64,000 nt of DNA from Pseudomonadota bacterium (lineage in GTDB: Bacteria; Pseudomonadota; Gammaproteobacteria; Burkholderiales; Burkholderiaceae_E). Each line of letters starts with the position of its first letter. The stretch's first letter is position 1. Below, in pieces: positions 25,862 through 34,961 of this stretch. The position numbers were made by a program, and so were the translations under genes. Where the stretch lies: assembly GCA_023388075.1 (NCBI GenBank), contig JAEWGX010000061.1:62001-126000 (forward strand), read 5' to 3'. A model generated the notes under the pieces. The model worked only from the letters and a program-made list of their open reading frames with translations, ran no database searches and was not told where the DNA came from.

Positions 25862-26734
25862 ATGAAGCTCGTGACCTGGAACATCCAGTGGTGCCGCGGC
25901 TGCGATGGCCGCGTGGACCCGGCGCGGATCGTGGCCCACGCCCGCGAGCTCGCCGATTTCGACGTGCTGTGCCTGCAGGAGGTGGCATCGAACTTCGCGA
26001 CGCTGGCGGGCAGCGCCGGAGAGGACCAGTTCGGCGAGCTGGCGCGCCTCCTGCCCGGGTTCGAGTCGGTGCCCGGGATCGCGGTCGACGTGCCGGATGG
26101 CGCCGGCGGCCGGCGACGCTTCGGCAACCTGGTCCTCTCGCGCCTGCCGGTGCTTCGCGTGCTGCGGCACCAGCTGCCCTGGCCGCCGGTGCGTTCGAAG
26201 AAGGAGGGCATGCCGCGGATGCTGCTGGAGGCGGTGGTCCGCGCGCCGTTCGGCGAGATGCGGGTCATGACCACGCACCTCGAGTACTACTCCGGCGCGC
26301 AGCGGACCGCGCAGGTGGCGGCCATCCGGGATGCCCACGAAGCCTCCTGCCGGCGCGCGGCGCATGATCGCGCGACGCGGGCCAGGGGCGCGCGACCGGA
26401 CACGTCCGGCAGCCCGTTCCAGTGGCTGCCGCATCCGGCCTCTGCCGTTCTCACCGGCGACTTCAACTTCCGGCCCGACGATCCGCTTCACGCCCGGATG
26501 CAGGCTTCGTTCGGCTCGGACGTGCCCGCATTGCGCGACGGCTGGGAGGTCGCCCATCCCGGCGTGCTCCACGCGCACACGCTCGGCGTGCACGATCGCG
26601 AGCAGTGGCCTTCGGCCTACGCGAGCGACTTCGTCTTCCTGACCGAGGACCTCGTGCGGCGCGTCCGGCGGGTAGTGGTCGATGGCGGGACCCAGGCATC
26701 GGACCACCAGCCGGTACTGATCGAGCTCTCCTAG
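25862..26734 (+). CDS. Endonuclease/exonuclease/phosphatase-fold hydrolase
   Basis: A 290-aa enzyme of the EEP superfamily. The motif order is KLVTWNIQWCRG, the metal Glu in LCLQEV, TTHLEYYSG, TGDFNFRPDDP and a terminal SDHQPVLIELS with the Asp-His pair. The superfamily includes nucleases, phospholipases and phosphodiesterases; this is not exonuclease III, which is at 927-1766. Its position as last gene of the ABC importer operon (10 bp gap) suggests it acts on the imported compound, perhaps a phosphodiester, in the place that ugpQ has in other ugp operons. No signal peptide is seen, so it is cytoplasmic. Confidence 0.82.
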   Translation: MKLVTWNIQWCRGCDGRVDPARIVAHARELADFDVLCLQEVASNFATLAGSAGEDQFGELARLLPGFESVPGIAVDVPDGAGGRRRFGNLVLSRLPVLRVLRHQLPWPPVRSKKEGMPRMLLEAVVRAPFGEMRVMTTHLEYYSGAQRTAQVAAIRDAHEASCRRAAHDRATRARGARPDTSGSPFQWLPHPASAVLTGDFNFRPDDPLHARMQASFGSDVPALRDGWEVAHPGVLHAHTLGVHDREQWPSAYASDFVFLTEDLVRRVRRVVVDGGTQASDHQPVLIELS

Positions 26735-26895
26735 TCGGACCGGAGCGCGGGATGCAGGTGCAATCCTGTCAGGTGGTAGAGGGCAACATTTTCGCGGATT
26801 CTGTGCCGTTACACACCTATTCGCCCCGCTTTCCCGGCCACCGCGCGACGGTGAGGCGATAATCAGGCGTCCCAACCCAATGGCAAGATGACGAG

Positions 26896-27741
26896 ATGAC
26901 GGCGGTCCAGCGGATCGAGTTGCACCGCAGGTGGATTACGACAGCCTTGGCGGTGATGATCGTCCTGCTGACCATCGCGCACCTGATCTTCCAGTCCGTG
27001 CGCTATCACCTGGGCATCGAGAGCTTCTACGGCCTGGTGCAACTATTCGACATGGGGGAGGAGGCGAACCTGCCCACCTACTTCTCGTCGATGCAGTTGC
27101 TCCTGGCCTCGCTGCTGCTCTTCGTGGTCGGCATGCTGCGTCGTCAGGCGCGCGACCACTATGCCCCGCACTGGCTCTGGCTCTCGCTGATCTTCCTGCT
27201 GCTCTCGATGGACGAAATGTCCGAGATCCACGAGATGACCATCCGCCCGATTCGCGACCTGGCGCCCGGCCTCGTCACCGGCGTCTTCTACTGGGCCTGG
27301 GTGATTCCGGCGATGGCGCTGGTGGTCGTGGTGTCGGCCTCGTATGCGAGGTTCGTGTTCCGCTATCTGCCGCCCTATCTGCGCCGGGCGACCCTGCTGG
27401 GCGCAGCCGTCTTCGTCGGCGGCGCCGTCGGCGTCGAGATGCCCGAGGCGGCATTCGTCGAGATCAACGGGATGGACAACTACACCTACGCGCTTTTCGT
27501 GGCCGTGGAGGAGGCGATGGAGATGGTGGGCATCCTCATCTTCCTTGCCGGCGTGCTGCGCTACATGGAGAGGGAGCTGGGCGAGTTCTCCATGAGAGTG
27601 GTGCCTTCGGTGGCCGCACGGTCACCGGACGTGTCGGCGCCGGGTGCCGCACCGGGGGCAACAGCCGACGACGTCGGCGTCGCAGCGCATGCGACCGCCG
27701 CGACATCGCTCCCCAACAGTCAGCGCCCCGCAGCCTCGTAA
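26896..27741 (+). CDS. Uncharacterised multi-spanning membrane protein
   Basis: A 281-aa protein with five to six hydrophobic segments and a disordered tail of about 50 residues. I do not recognise a named family. Polar residues cluster in two conserved-looking places: MGEEANLPTYFSSMQLLLAS (about 53-72) and SMDEMSEIHEM before the third segment, plus EEAMEMVG later. Acidic and histidine residues beside membrane segments could form a metal site or channel, but this is inference. It starts 161 bp after the ABC operon and converges on the enolase-superfamily gene. Confidence 0.6.
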   Translation: MTAVQRIELHRRWITTALAVMIVLLTIAHLIFQSVRYHLGIESFYGLVQLFDMGEEANLPTYFSSMQLLLASLLLFVVGMLRRQARDHYAPHWLWLSLIFLLLSMDEMSEIHEMTIRPIRDLAPGLVTGVFYWAWVIPAMALVVVVSASYARFVFRYLPPYLRRATLLGAAVFVGGAVGVEMPEAAFVEINGMDNYTYALFVAVEEAMEMVGILIFLAGVLRYMERELGEFSMRVVPSVAARSPDVSAPGAAPGATADDVGVAAHATAATSLPNSQRPAAS

Positions 27742-27768
27742 GGCCGGGCCAAGGCCCGCTGCCCGGCC
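27742..27768. terminator. Hairpin between convergent genes
   Basis: GGCCGGGC at 27742-27749 pairs perfectly with GCCCGGCC at 27761-27768 (8 bp, 11-nt loop) straight after the stop codon of the membrane protein gene and before the convergent enolase-superfamily stop. No T-run follows, so it is a possible rather than a proven terminator. Confidence 0.35.
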
Positions 27769-27797
27769 GGCAGCATCGGCGCCGGCGGGGGGCCGCG

Positions 27798-28976
27798 TCA
27801 GTCCACGGCGAACCGCTCCAGCGCGCCACGGTCGATGGAGATGCCAAGACCCGGCCCGGTCGGTATCCCGATCCGGCCGTCCCGCGGCTCGAGCGGCGCG
27901 GTCAGCACCGCCTGGCGGACAGGGTGCTCGGTGCAGTCGAATTCCAGCATCGGCTCCACCGGGTAGAGGCCGGGCGGCACGTGCGGCACGATTGCGAGAA
28001 GCTGCAACGACGCGGCGATGGTGACGCCGGTGCCCCACACATGCGGATTGCAGCGAACGCCGAACGCGCTCGCCATGTCGAAGATCTTGCGGCACTCCGA
28101 GATGCCTCCCGCGGCCGCGACATCCGGTTGGAGGATGTCGACTGCTCGTTGCACCAGCAGGTCCCGGAAGCCGAACCGGCTGAAGGAGGCTTCACCGCCG
28201 GCGATCGGAATCGGAAGCGCGCGCCGTACGGAGGCGTAGCCGTCGATGTCTTCAGGTACCACGGGCTCCTCGATCCAGGCGATGTCCAGGTCCGCCACGG
28301 CGCGTCCGTAGCGGATCGTGTCGGCGACGTCCCAGGCGTGGTTGGCGTCCACCATGAGCCGCACGTCGGGACCGATCGCGTCGCGCACCGCCCGCGTCAT
28401 CCGGATGTCGTGATCCACGCCAAAGCCGGTCTTCAGCTTGACCGCGCGGAAACCGCGCTCCACGTACCCCGCGGCCTCCTCGCGAAGGTAGCGCGCGTGA
28501 TCGTCGTCACGGCGGCGGTAGAGGCCGGTGGCATAAGCCGCCACCTCCGTGCGCAGCGGCCCGCCCAGCAGCTCGTGGATCGGTGCCTGGAAGTGGTGAC
28601 CGCGGATGTCCCAGAGAGCGATGTCGATCGCGCTGATCGCCTCCAGGACCACGCCGCGCTGCCCGTGGTCGCGCAGGGCGTTGTAGAGATCCTGCCAGAG
28701 GGCATCCACCGCGATCGCGTCGCGGCCGAGCAGGAGCGGCCGCAGGTGCCGCACCACGGCCGCGGTGATGCGCGCCGGGCCGAAGGCCTCGCCCCAGCCC
28801 ACGATCCCCGATTCCGTCGTGATCTCCACCAGCATCGCGGAGCGGCGCACGTACCACGCCTGCGAGTAGGCGAACGCGCCGTCGATCGGTGCCTCCAGGA
28901 CATGCACCGCCACATCGCGGATGCGGGTGCCCTTGTCCGCGCCCTCGGTCCGTTCCCGGCCGGTCTTGCCGCCCAT
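27798..28976 (-). CDS. Mandelate racemase/muconate lactonizing enzyme family protein
   Basis: A 392-aa enolase-superfamily enzyme that abstracts a proton alpha to a carboxylate. The catalytic lysines K180 and K182 are in VKLKTG, metal ligands D210 (DANHAW), E236 (IEEP) and E262 (GGEAS), and the His-Asp dyad is D284 with H312 in NPHVWGTG. This is the mandelate-racemase subgroup layout, which covers racemases and sugar-acid dehydratases. The substrate cannot be assigned. It is divergent from dusA across 56 bp and no sugar-acid pathway gene is adjacent. Confidence 0.83.
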   Translation of the reverse strand: MGGKTGRERTEGADKGTRIRDVAVHVLEAPIDGAFAYSQAWYVRRSAMLVEITTESGIVGWGEAFGPARITAAVVRHLRPLLLGRDAIAVDALWQDLYNALRDHGQRGVVLEAISAIDIALWDIRGHHFQAPIHELLGGPLRTEVAAYATGLYRRRDDDHARYLREEAAGYVERGFRAVKLKTGFGVDHDIRMTRAVRDAIGPDVRLMVDANHAWDVADTIRYGRAVADLDIAWIEEPVVPEDIDGYASVRRALPIPIAGGEASFSRFGFRDLLVQRAVDILQPDVAAAGGISECRKIFDMASAFGVRCNPHVWGTGVTIAASLQLLAIVPHVPPGLYPVEPMLEFDCTEHPVRQAVLTAPLEPRDGRIGIPTGPGLGISIDRGALERFAVD

Positions 28977-29032
28977 GCGTCGTTCCTCCGCTCGCGATCG
29001 TTAGAATGGCGAACGGTAGCACGGGCCAGGAG

Positions 29033-30058
29033 ATGAAGATCGACAGCAACGGCGACAGCGGCCGACGGATCTCCGTCGCCCCGATGATGGAATGGACGGA
29101 TCGTCATTGCCGCACGTTCCATCGCGCGTTGTCGCGCCGGGCCTGGCTGTACACCGAGATGCTGACCGCGCAGGCGATCCTGCACGGCGACCGGTCGCGG
29201 TTGCTCGGCCGGGGCGAGGAGGGCGATCGCGTGGTGCTCCAGCTCGGCGGCAACGATCCCGCGGCGCTCGCCCGCTGCGCGGCGATCGGCGCCGAGTGGG
29301 GTTACCAGGAGATCAATCTCAACTGCGGCTGCCCCAGCGACCGGGTGCAGGAGGGCGCATTCGGCGCTTGCCTGATGGCGGAGCCGGAGACGGTGGCCGC
29401 CGCGGTCCGCGCGATGCGCGATGCGGTGGCGCTGCCGGTCACGGTGAAGCATCGCATCGGCATCGACCGGATCGAATCGTACGACTTCGTCCGCGACTTC
29501 GTCGGCACCGTCGCCGCTGCCGGCTGCCGCCGCTTCATCGTCCACGCCCGCAACGCTTGGCTCGACGGGCTCAGCCCGCGGGAGAACCGCGAGATCCCGC
29601 CGCTGCGCCACGACCTGGTGCATCGCCTCGCCGCGGACTTCCCTCATTGCGCCTTCGAGCTGAACGGTGGCCTGCAATCGCTCGCCCACGCGCTCGATGT
29701 GTCTCGCGGGCTCGCCGGCGCGATGCTGGGGCGCGTCGCCTATCACCAGCCGTGGACGCTGGCAGGGGTGGATGCCACGGAGGATCCGGGGCCGGTCGAC
29801 GCGCCGCCGCGGGATCGTTCCGCGGTGGTGGAGGCGATGGTCGGCTACCTCCTGCGTCACCGGGGCGATGGCAAGGAGCACGTCGAGGTCAGGTATCTCG
29901 CGCGTCACATGCTTGGCCTGTACCATGGGGAGCCTGGCGCGCGTACCTGGCGCCGGATGCTGAGCGACAGCGCGGCGTTGCGCGAGGACGATCCGTCGCT
30001 GCTGCTGCGGGCGCGGGATCGCGTGGAAGCCGCGTCCCTCCTGCCTCAGCCCGCCTGA
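29033..30058 (+). CDS. dusA: tRNA-dihydrouridine synthase A
   Basis: An FMN enzyme that reduces uridines in the tRNA D loop. The 341-aa length fits DusA (about 330). It begins ISVAPMMEWTDRHCR, has NLNCGCPSDRVQEG and a conserved Cys113 in GACLM, VTVKHRIGID (phosphate/tRNA contacts), and FIVHARNAWLDGLSP, which is specific to DusA. The ATG at 29033 has AGGAG just upstream; an in-frame ATG at 29006 is possible. It lies 113 bp before the osmoprotectant operon, apparently without functional link. Confidence 0.93.
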   Translation: MKIDSNGDSGRRISVAPMMEWTDRHCRTFHRALSRRAWLYTEMLTAQAILHGDRSRLLGRGEEGDRVVLQLGGNDPAALARCAAIGAEWGYQEINLNCGCPSDRVQEGAFGACLMAEPETVAAAVRAMRDAVALPVTVKHRIGIDRIESYDFVRDFVGTVAAAGCRRFIVHARNAWLDGLSPRENREIPPLRHDLVHRLAADFPHCAFELNGGLQSLAHALDVSRGLAGAMLGRVAYHQPWTLAGVDATEDPGPVDAPPRDRSAVVEAMVGYLLRHRGDGKEHVEVRYLARHMLGLYHGEPGARTWRRMLSDSAALREDDPSLLLRARDRVEAASLLPQPA

Positions 30059-30171
30059 CGGCGGCCGTTTTGGCGCCACGGACGCTGGTCCGCGGGGCGC
30101 AGGCTTAGGCATGGATCTTGCGCGACCTGCCGCTTTCCAGGTTTCGACTTTTCAGGGAGACACTCCGATCG

Positions 30172-31947
30172 ATGTGCGGCATCAGCGGTGAGGCACGATT
30201 CGATGGGGGACCGGCGGACGCCGAAGCGGTCGTTCGCATGAGTGCCACCATGACGGACCGCGGACCGGACGGCAACGGGCTCGTGGGGCGCGGTCGCGTC
30301 GTCCTTGCGCACCGGCGCCTGCGCATCATCGACCTGTCCGAGAAAGCCGAGCAACCGATGGCGGACCCCGAGCTCGGCATCACCCTGGTCTTCAACGGCT
30401 GCATCTACAACTACCCGGCGCTTCGCGAGGAGCTTCGGGGCCTCGGCTACCGCTTCTTCTCGAACGGGGATACCGAGGTCGTGCTCAAGGCATGGCATGC
30501 CTGGGGCGAGCGCTGCGTGGACCGGTTCCACGGGATGTTCGCCTTCGCGCTCCACGAGCGCGAGAGCGGCCGCCTGGTGCTCGCGCGGGATCGGTTCGGC
30601 ATCAAGCCCCTCTACCTCCATCAGTCGCCTGGCCGGCTGCGCTTCGCTTCCACCTTGCCGGCACTCCTCGCCGGCGGCGAGGTCGACACGTCCATCGACA
30701 CGGTGGCGCTGCACCACTACCTGAGCTTTCATGCCGTCGTGCCCGCGCCGCGCACCATCCTCAACGGCATTCGCAAGCTGCCGCCCGCGACCCTGCGCAT
30801 CATCGAGCCGGATGGCCGGCACCGGGATCGCCTCTACTGGAACCCGCCGTTCGCGCGCTCGGCCGAGGACGCCGGCCGCTCCGCGCAGGAATGGCGTGAC
30901 GCGGTTCTCCAGGCGCTGCGCGTCGCGGTGGACCGGCGCATGGTCTCGGACGTGCCGGTGGGCGTGCTGCTCTCGGGCGGGGTCGATTCGAGCCTCGTCG
31001 TCGGATTGCTCGCCGAGGCCGGTCAGTCCGGGTTGCAGACCTTCTCGGTCGGCTTCGAGGAGGCGTACGGCGAGAAGGGTGACGAGTTCACCTACTCCGA
31101 TCTCATCGCCCGTCGGTACGCCACCGACCACCATCGGATCTTCGTGCCGTCGGCCCGTCTGATGGAGTCGCTGCCCGGGACCATCGCGGCGATGTCCGAG
31201 CCGATGGTGTCCTACGACAACGTCGGCTTCTACCTGCTCAGCCAGGAGGTCTCCAAGCACGTGAAGGTGGTGCAGTCGGGGCAGGGCGCCGACGAGGTGT
31301 TCGCCGGCTACCATTGGTATCCGCCGCTGTTGCAGGCCGCGGACCCGGCGAGCGAGTACGCGCGGGTCTTCATCGACCGCGACCATGAGACCCTGGTCGG
31401 GCAGCTCAATCCGCCGTGGCGCTGCCCGAACGACCCCAGCCGCGCCTTCGTGGCCGAGCACTTCGGCCGTCCCGGCGCCGATACCGGCGTCGACCGCGCG
31501 CTGCGGCTCGATTCCACCGTGATGCTGGTGGAGGATCCGGTCAAGCGGGTCGACAACATGACCATGGCGTGGGGCCTGGAGGCGCGCGTGCCGTTCCTGG
31601 ATCACGAGCTGGTGGAGCTCGCCGCTCGCATTCCGCCGGAGCTCAAGCTGGCGCAGGGCGGCAAGGGCGTGCTCAAGGAGGCCGCCCGGCTGGTGGTCCC
31701 GCACGAGGTGATCGACCGGCCCAAAGGCTATTTCCCGGTGCCCCAGCTCAAGTACATTTCCGGGCCTTATCTGGAGATGGTGCGGGACGCGCTGGGATCC
31801 AATGCGGCCCGGGAGCGCGACCTGTTCAGCCGCGACTACCTCGAACGTCTCTTCGCGGCCCCGGAAAAGCACATCACGCCGCTGCGTGGCTCGGAGCTGT
31901 GGCAGGTTGCGTTGCTCGAGCTCTGGCTCCAGGGCCATGGCGTCTAG
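30172..31947 (+). CDS. asnO: N-acetylglutaminylglutamine amidotransferase (NAGGN synthesis)
   Basis: A 591-aa asparagine-synthetase-like enzyme. The N-terminal glutaminase domain starts Met-Cys (C2) with HRRLRIIDLS and FNGCIYN; the ATP-pyrophosphatase domain has LLSGGVDSS (266-274). Together with the next two genes it forms the conserved trio that makes the osmoprotectant N-acetylglutaminylglutamine amide: this enzyme amidates the dipeptide. General asparagine synthetase B is the alternative, but the two neighbours decide it. The ATG at 30172 follows AGGGAG. An 11-bp overlap with the next gene shows an operon. Induction by high salt is known for the system elsewhere and inferred here. Confidence 0.9.
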   Translation: MCGISGEARFDGGPADAEAVVRMSATMTDRGPDGNGLVGRGRVVLAHRRLRIIDLSEKAEQPMADPELGITLVFNGCIYNYPALREELRGLGYRFFSNGDTEVVLKAWHAWGERCVDRFHGMFAFALHERESGRLVLARDRFGIKPLYLHQSPGRLRFASTLPALLAGGEVDTSIDTVALHHYLSFHAVVPAPRTILNGIRKLPPATLRIIEPDGRHRDRLYWNPPFARSAEDAGRSAQEWRDAVLQALRVAVDRRMVSDVPVGVLLSGGVDSSLVVGLLAEAGQSGLQTFSVGFEEAYGEKGDEFTYSDLIARRYATDHHRIFVPSARLMESLPGTIAAMSEPMVSYDNVGFYLLSQEVSKHVKVVQSGQGADEVFAGYHWYPPLLQAADPASEYARVFIDRDHETLVGQLNPPWRCPNDPSRAFVAEHFGRPGADTGVDRALRLDSTVMLVEDPVKRVDNMTMAWGLEARVPFLDHELVELAARIPPELKLAQGGKGVLKEAARLVVPHEVIDRPKGYFPVPQLKYISGPYLEMVRDALGSNAARERDLFSRDYLERLFAAPEKHITPLRGSELWQVALLELWLQGHGV

Positions 31948-33757
31948 GATGGGCGCCAAGGCGACGGATCATCCGCAGGCGCACCGCCGACAGGCGACCG
32001 GCGCGCCGGGCAGCAAGCTCGGGCAGCGGCTGCGCCGCATGCGGCAGCAGGGTTGGAAGAAGCCGGTCGAGCTGGAACGTTCGGAGCCACTCGAGCATGA
32101 CGTCGCGCTCGACTGCGGCTGGGGCCGGCTGCTCTTCGCCCAGACCTTCGACAGCCCGGCGGCGCTGATCGACGCGCTCGGCGCCGAGGGTCCGCACCGG
32201 CGCGACATCGCGTTCTATGTGCGCGAGCCGCACGTGCTGCTCGCCCATGCGCCGCAGGAGGTGTTCCTCGACCCGTCGCACACCTACCGGCTGAACCTCG
32301 CCACCTACCGGTCCAGGCATAGGAACGCTCGCGGTTTCGTGATCCGGCGGCTCACCTCGCCCGCGGACGGCGTCGCGATCAACCGCATCTACGCGCAGCG
32401 CGGCATGGTGCAGGTGGACCCGGAGTTCCTCTGGTCCATGCGCGACAACCGCGTGCTGAGCTACTGGCTCGCCGAGGACGAGGTCAGCGGCGAAGTCATC
32501 GGCACCGTCACCGGCGTCGACCACGTGCGAGCGTTCGGGGATCCTGAAGGCGGCTCCTCGCTCTGGTGCCTCGCGGTAGACCCGCAGGCGCGCTTCCCCG
32601 GCGTCGGCGAGGAGCTGGTGCGCCGGCTGGCGGAGCACTTCAAGGCGCGTGGAGCGGCCTTCATGGATCTGTCGGTGCTTCATGACAACGCGCACGCCAT
32701 CGCGCTCTACGAGAAGCTCGGCTTCATCCGCATGCCCCTCTTCTCCGTCAAGCGCAAGAATCCGATCAACGAGCGGTTCTTCGCGACGCCGCCCGAGGAC
32801 TATGGGGAGCTCAATCCCTACGCGCGCATCATCATCGACGAGGCGCGCCGGCGCGGCATCGGCGTGGAAGTGACCGATGCCGCGGGCGGCTTCTTCCGGC
32901 TCTCGCACGGTGGGCGATCCATCCATTGCCGCGAGAGCCTCTCGGAGCTCACCTCCGGTGTCGCGGTCTCGATCTGCGACGACAAGGCGGTGACGCGCCG
33001 GCTCGTGGAGCGCGCCGGCGTCGTGGTGCCGGACCAGATGGACAGCGCGAGCGGAGACGAGGCAATCGTGGCGTTCCTGCGCAAGCACCGCAGCGTGGTC
33101 GTCAAGCCGGCGCGCGGCGAGCAGGGGCGCGGCGTCTCCGTGGGTCTCGCCTCGCTGGAGGAAGTCAAGGCGGCCATCGAGGTTGCCCGCTCGGTTTGCG
33201 ACCGCGTGCTGCTGGAGGCCTGCTTCACCGGAGAGGACCTGCGCCTGGTGGTGATCGACTTCAAGCTTGCGGCGGCAGCGATCCGCCGGCCGCCGCGGGT
33301 GGTGGGCGACGGCGAGCACGACCTGCGCACGCTGATCGAGCGCCAGTCGCGACGACGCGAGGCCGCCACGCAAGGCGAAAGCCGCATTCCGCTCGATGCC
33401 GAGATGCACCGCTGCCTGGCCGCGGCCGGGCTTGATCTCGACACGGTGCTCGAGCCCGGCCGCGAGGTGGTGGTGCGCAAGACCGCGAACCTGCACACCG
33501 GTGGCTCGATCCACGACGTGACCGCGCAGGTGCACCCGGACCTGGTGGCGGCGGCATGCAGGGTGGCCCGGGCGGTCGACATACCGGTGGTCGGCGTCGA
33601 CTTCATGATCAAGTCGCCCGAGATCCCGGAGTACGTCTTCATCGAGGCGAACGAGCGGCCGGGGCTGGCCAATCACGAGCCGCAGCCGGTCGCGGAGCGC
33701 TTCGTCGACCTGCTGTTCCCGCAGTCGCTGCCGCCGGGTTTGCGGACGGTAGAATGA
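31937..33757 (+). CDS. ngg: N-acetylglutaminylglutamine synthetase (GNAT plus ATP-grasp)
   Basis: A 606-aa fusion. After a basic N-terminus, a GNAT acetyltransferase domain spans about residues 130-290 (FVIRRLTSPADG, then the acetyl-CoA loop around DPQARFPGVGEELVRRL). An ATP-grasp ligase domain follows (about 345-600: DDKAVTRRLVERAGV, VVVKPARGEQGRGVS, GVDFMIKSPEIPEYVFIEAN). It acetylates glutamine and joins a second glutamine to give N-acetylglutaminylglutamine. The start ATG 31937 overlaps asnO by 11 bp and has AGGG upstream; an in-frame ATG at 31949 is an alternative. Domain order and context match the described family. Confidence 0.92.
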   Translation: MASRMGAKATDHPQAHRRQATGAPGSKLGQRLRRMRQQGWKKPVELERSEPLEHDVALDCGWGRLLFAQTFDSPAALIDALGAEGPHRRDIAFYVREPHVLLAHAPQEVFLDPSHTYRLNLATYRSRHRNARGFVIRRLTSPADGVAINRIYAQRGMVQVDPEFLWSMRDNRVLSYWLAEDEVSGEVIGTVTGVDHVRAFGDPEGGSSLWCLAVDPQARFPGVGEELVRRLAEHFKARGAAFMDLSVLHDNAHAIALYEKLGFIRMPLFSVKRKNPINERFFATPPEDYGELNPYARIIIDEARRRGIGVEVTDAAGGFFRLSHGGRSIHCRESLSELTSGVAVSICDDKAVTRRLVERAGVVVPDQMDSASGDEAIVAFLRKHRSVVVKPARGEQGRGVSVGLASLEEVKAAIEVARSVCDRVLLEACFTGEDLRLVVIDFKLAAAAIRRPPRVVGDGEHDLRTLIERQSRRREAATQGESRIPLDAEMHRCLAAAGLDLDTVLEPGREVVVRKTANLHTGGSIHDVTAQVHPDLVAAACRVARAVDIPVVGVDFMIKSPEIPEYVFIEANERPGLANHEPQPVAERFVDLLFPQSLPPGLRTVE

Positions 33758-33761
33758 CTCG

Positions 33762-34961
33762 ATGCGACTGCGAATCGATGTCGAATACCTGATCGAGCAA
33801 CTCCGGAAGCTCCTGGCCATCCCCAGCCCGAGCGGCTACACCGACTCCGTCGTGCGCCACTGCACCGAGGAGCTGCAGCGCCTCGGGTTGCAACCGCAAC
33901 TGACGCGCCGCGGCGCCATCCGGGCGATCCGCCCGGGTGGCGAGTCCCATGGCGCCCGCGCGGTGGTGTCGCACCTGGACACCCTTGGCGCGCAGGTGAA
34001 GCGGGTGAAGGAAAACGGACGGCTCGAGCTCGTCCCGATCGGCTACTGGTCCGCCCGCTTCGCCGAAGGCGCGCGGGTGACGCTCTTCTCCGAGAAGGGC
34101 TCCTACCGGGGCAGCATCCTGCCGCTGAAGGCCTCCGGGCATACCTTCAACGAGGAAGTGGACACGCAGCCGGTCGGCTGGGAGTTCGTGGAGCTGCGGG
34201 TCGACGCGATGACGCGGTCGGCGGCGGACACGCTGGCGCTCGGCATCGACATCGGCGACATCCTGGCCATCGATCCGCAACCGGAGTTCCTGCCAAACGG
34301 ATTCATCGTCTCGCGCCACCTGGACAACAAGGCCGGCGTGGCCTCCATGCTCGCCTGCATCCAGGCGATCCAGCGCGAAGGCGCGGAGACTCCGGTCGAC
34401 ACGCATTGGCTCTTCACCATCAACGAGGAGGTCGGGGTCGGCGCCTCCTCCATATTGACGCTGGACGTCGCGTCTCTCGTCGCCGTGGACAACGGCACCA
34501 CCGCGCCGGGGCAGAACTCCTCGGAGTTCGGCGTCACCATCGCGATGGCGGACCAGACAGGCCCGTTCGACTATCACCTCACGCAGAAGCTGGTGAAGCT
34601 CTGCCGGGAGTACGACATCCGCTTCCAGAAGGATGTCTTCCGCTACTACCGCTCGGATTCCGCCTCCGCAGTGGAGGCCGGCAGCGATGTGCGAACCGCG
34701 CTGGTCACGTTCGGCGTCGATGCGTCCCACGGCTGGGAGCGCATCAACGTGCACGCGCTGCGCTCGCTCGCCGAGCTGCTCTGCGTCTACGTGACCAGTC
34801 CGGTGGCGATCCAGCGTGACGCCTCGGAGATGACCGGGCTCAAGGGTTTCACGCGCCAGCCGATGCGGGAGGCCGAGCAGGACGAGGTGCCCGGCATGCC
34901 GGCCCCGGGGGAGTCCGCGCCGGCACCGGCCGGGCGCGGGCGCTCACAAGGCGATTCCTGA
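33762..34961 (+). CDS. M42-family peptidase of the NAGGN operon
   Basis: A 399-aa metallo-aminopeptidase-like protein, third member of the osmoprotectant trio, starting 4 bp after the synthetase gene. The di-metal site is complete: H71 and D73 (SHLDTLG), D188 (RHLDNKAG), E222/E223 (NEEVG), D243 (AVDNG) and H323 (DASHGWER). Its job is not established; turnover of the dipeptide or processing of a precursor are possible. The C-terminal 30 residues are disordered, and its last 18 bp overlap the convergent DUF2069 gene. Confidence 0.88.
   Translation: MRLRIDVEYLIEQLRKLLAIPSPSGYTDSVVRHCTEELQRLGLQPQLTRRGAIRAIRPGGESHGARAVVSHLDTLGAQVKRVKENGRLELVPIGYWSARFAEGARVTLFSEKGSYRGSILPLKASGHTFNEEVDTQPVGWEFVELRVDAMTRSAADTLALGIDIGDILAIDPQPEFLPNGFIVSRHLDNKAGVASMLACIQAIQREGAETPVDTHWLFTINEEVGVGASSILTLDVASLVAVDNGTTAPGQNSSEFGVTIAMADQTGPFDYHLTQKLVKLCREYDIRFQKDVFRYYRSDSASAVEAGSDVRTALVTFGVDASHGWERINVHALRSLAELLCVYVTSPVAIQRDASEMTGLKGFTRQPMREAEQDEVPGMPAPGESAPAPAGRGRSQGDS

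Noticed and set aside
30172..31947. Plain asparagine synthetase B
   Set aside because: The tight operon with the GNAT/ATP-grasp synthetase and the M42 peptidase identifies it as the NAGGN amidotransferase.
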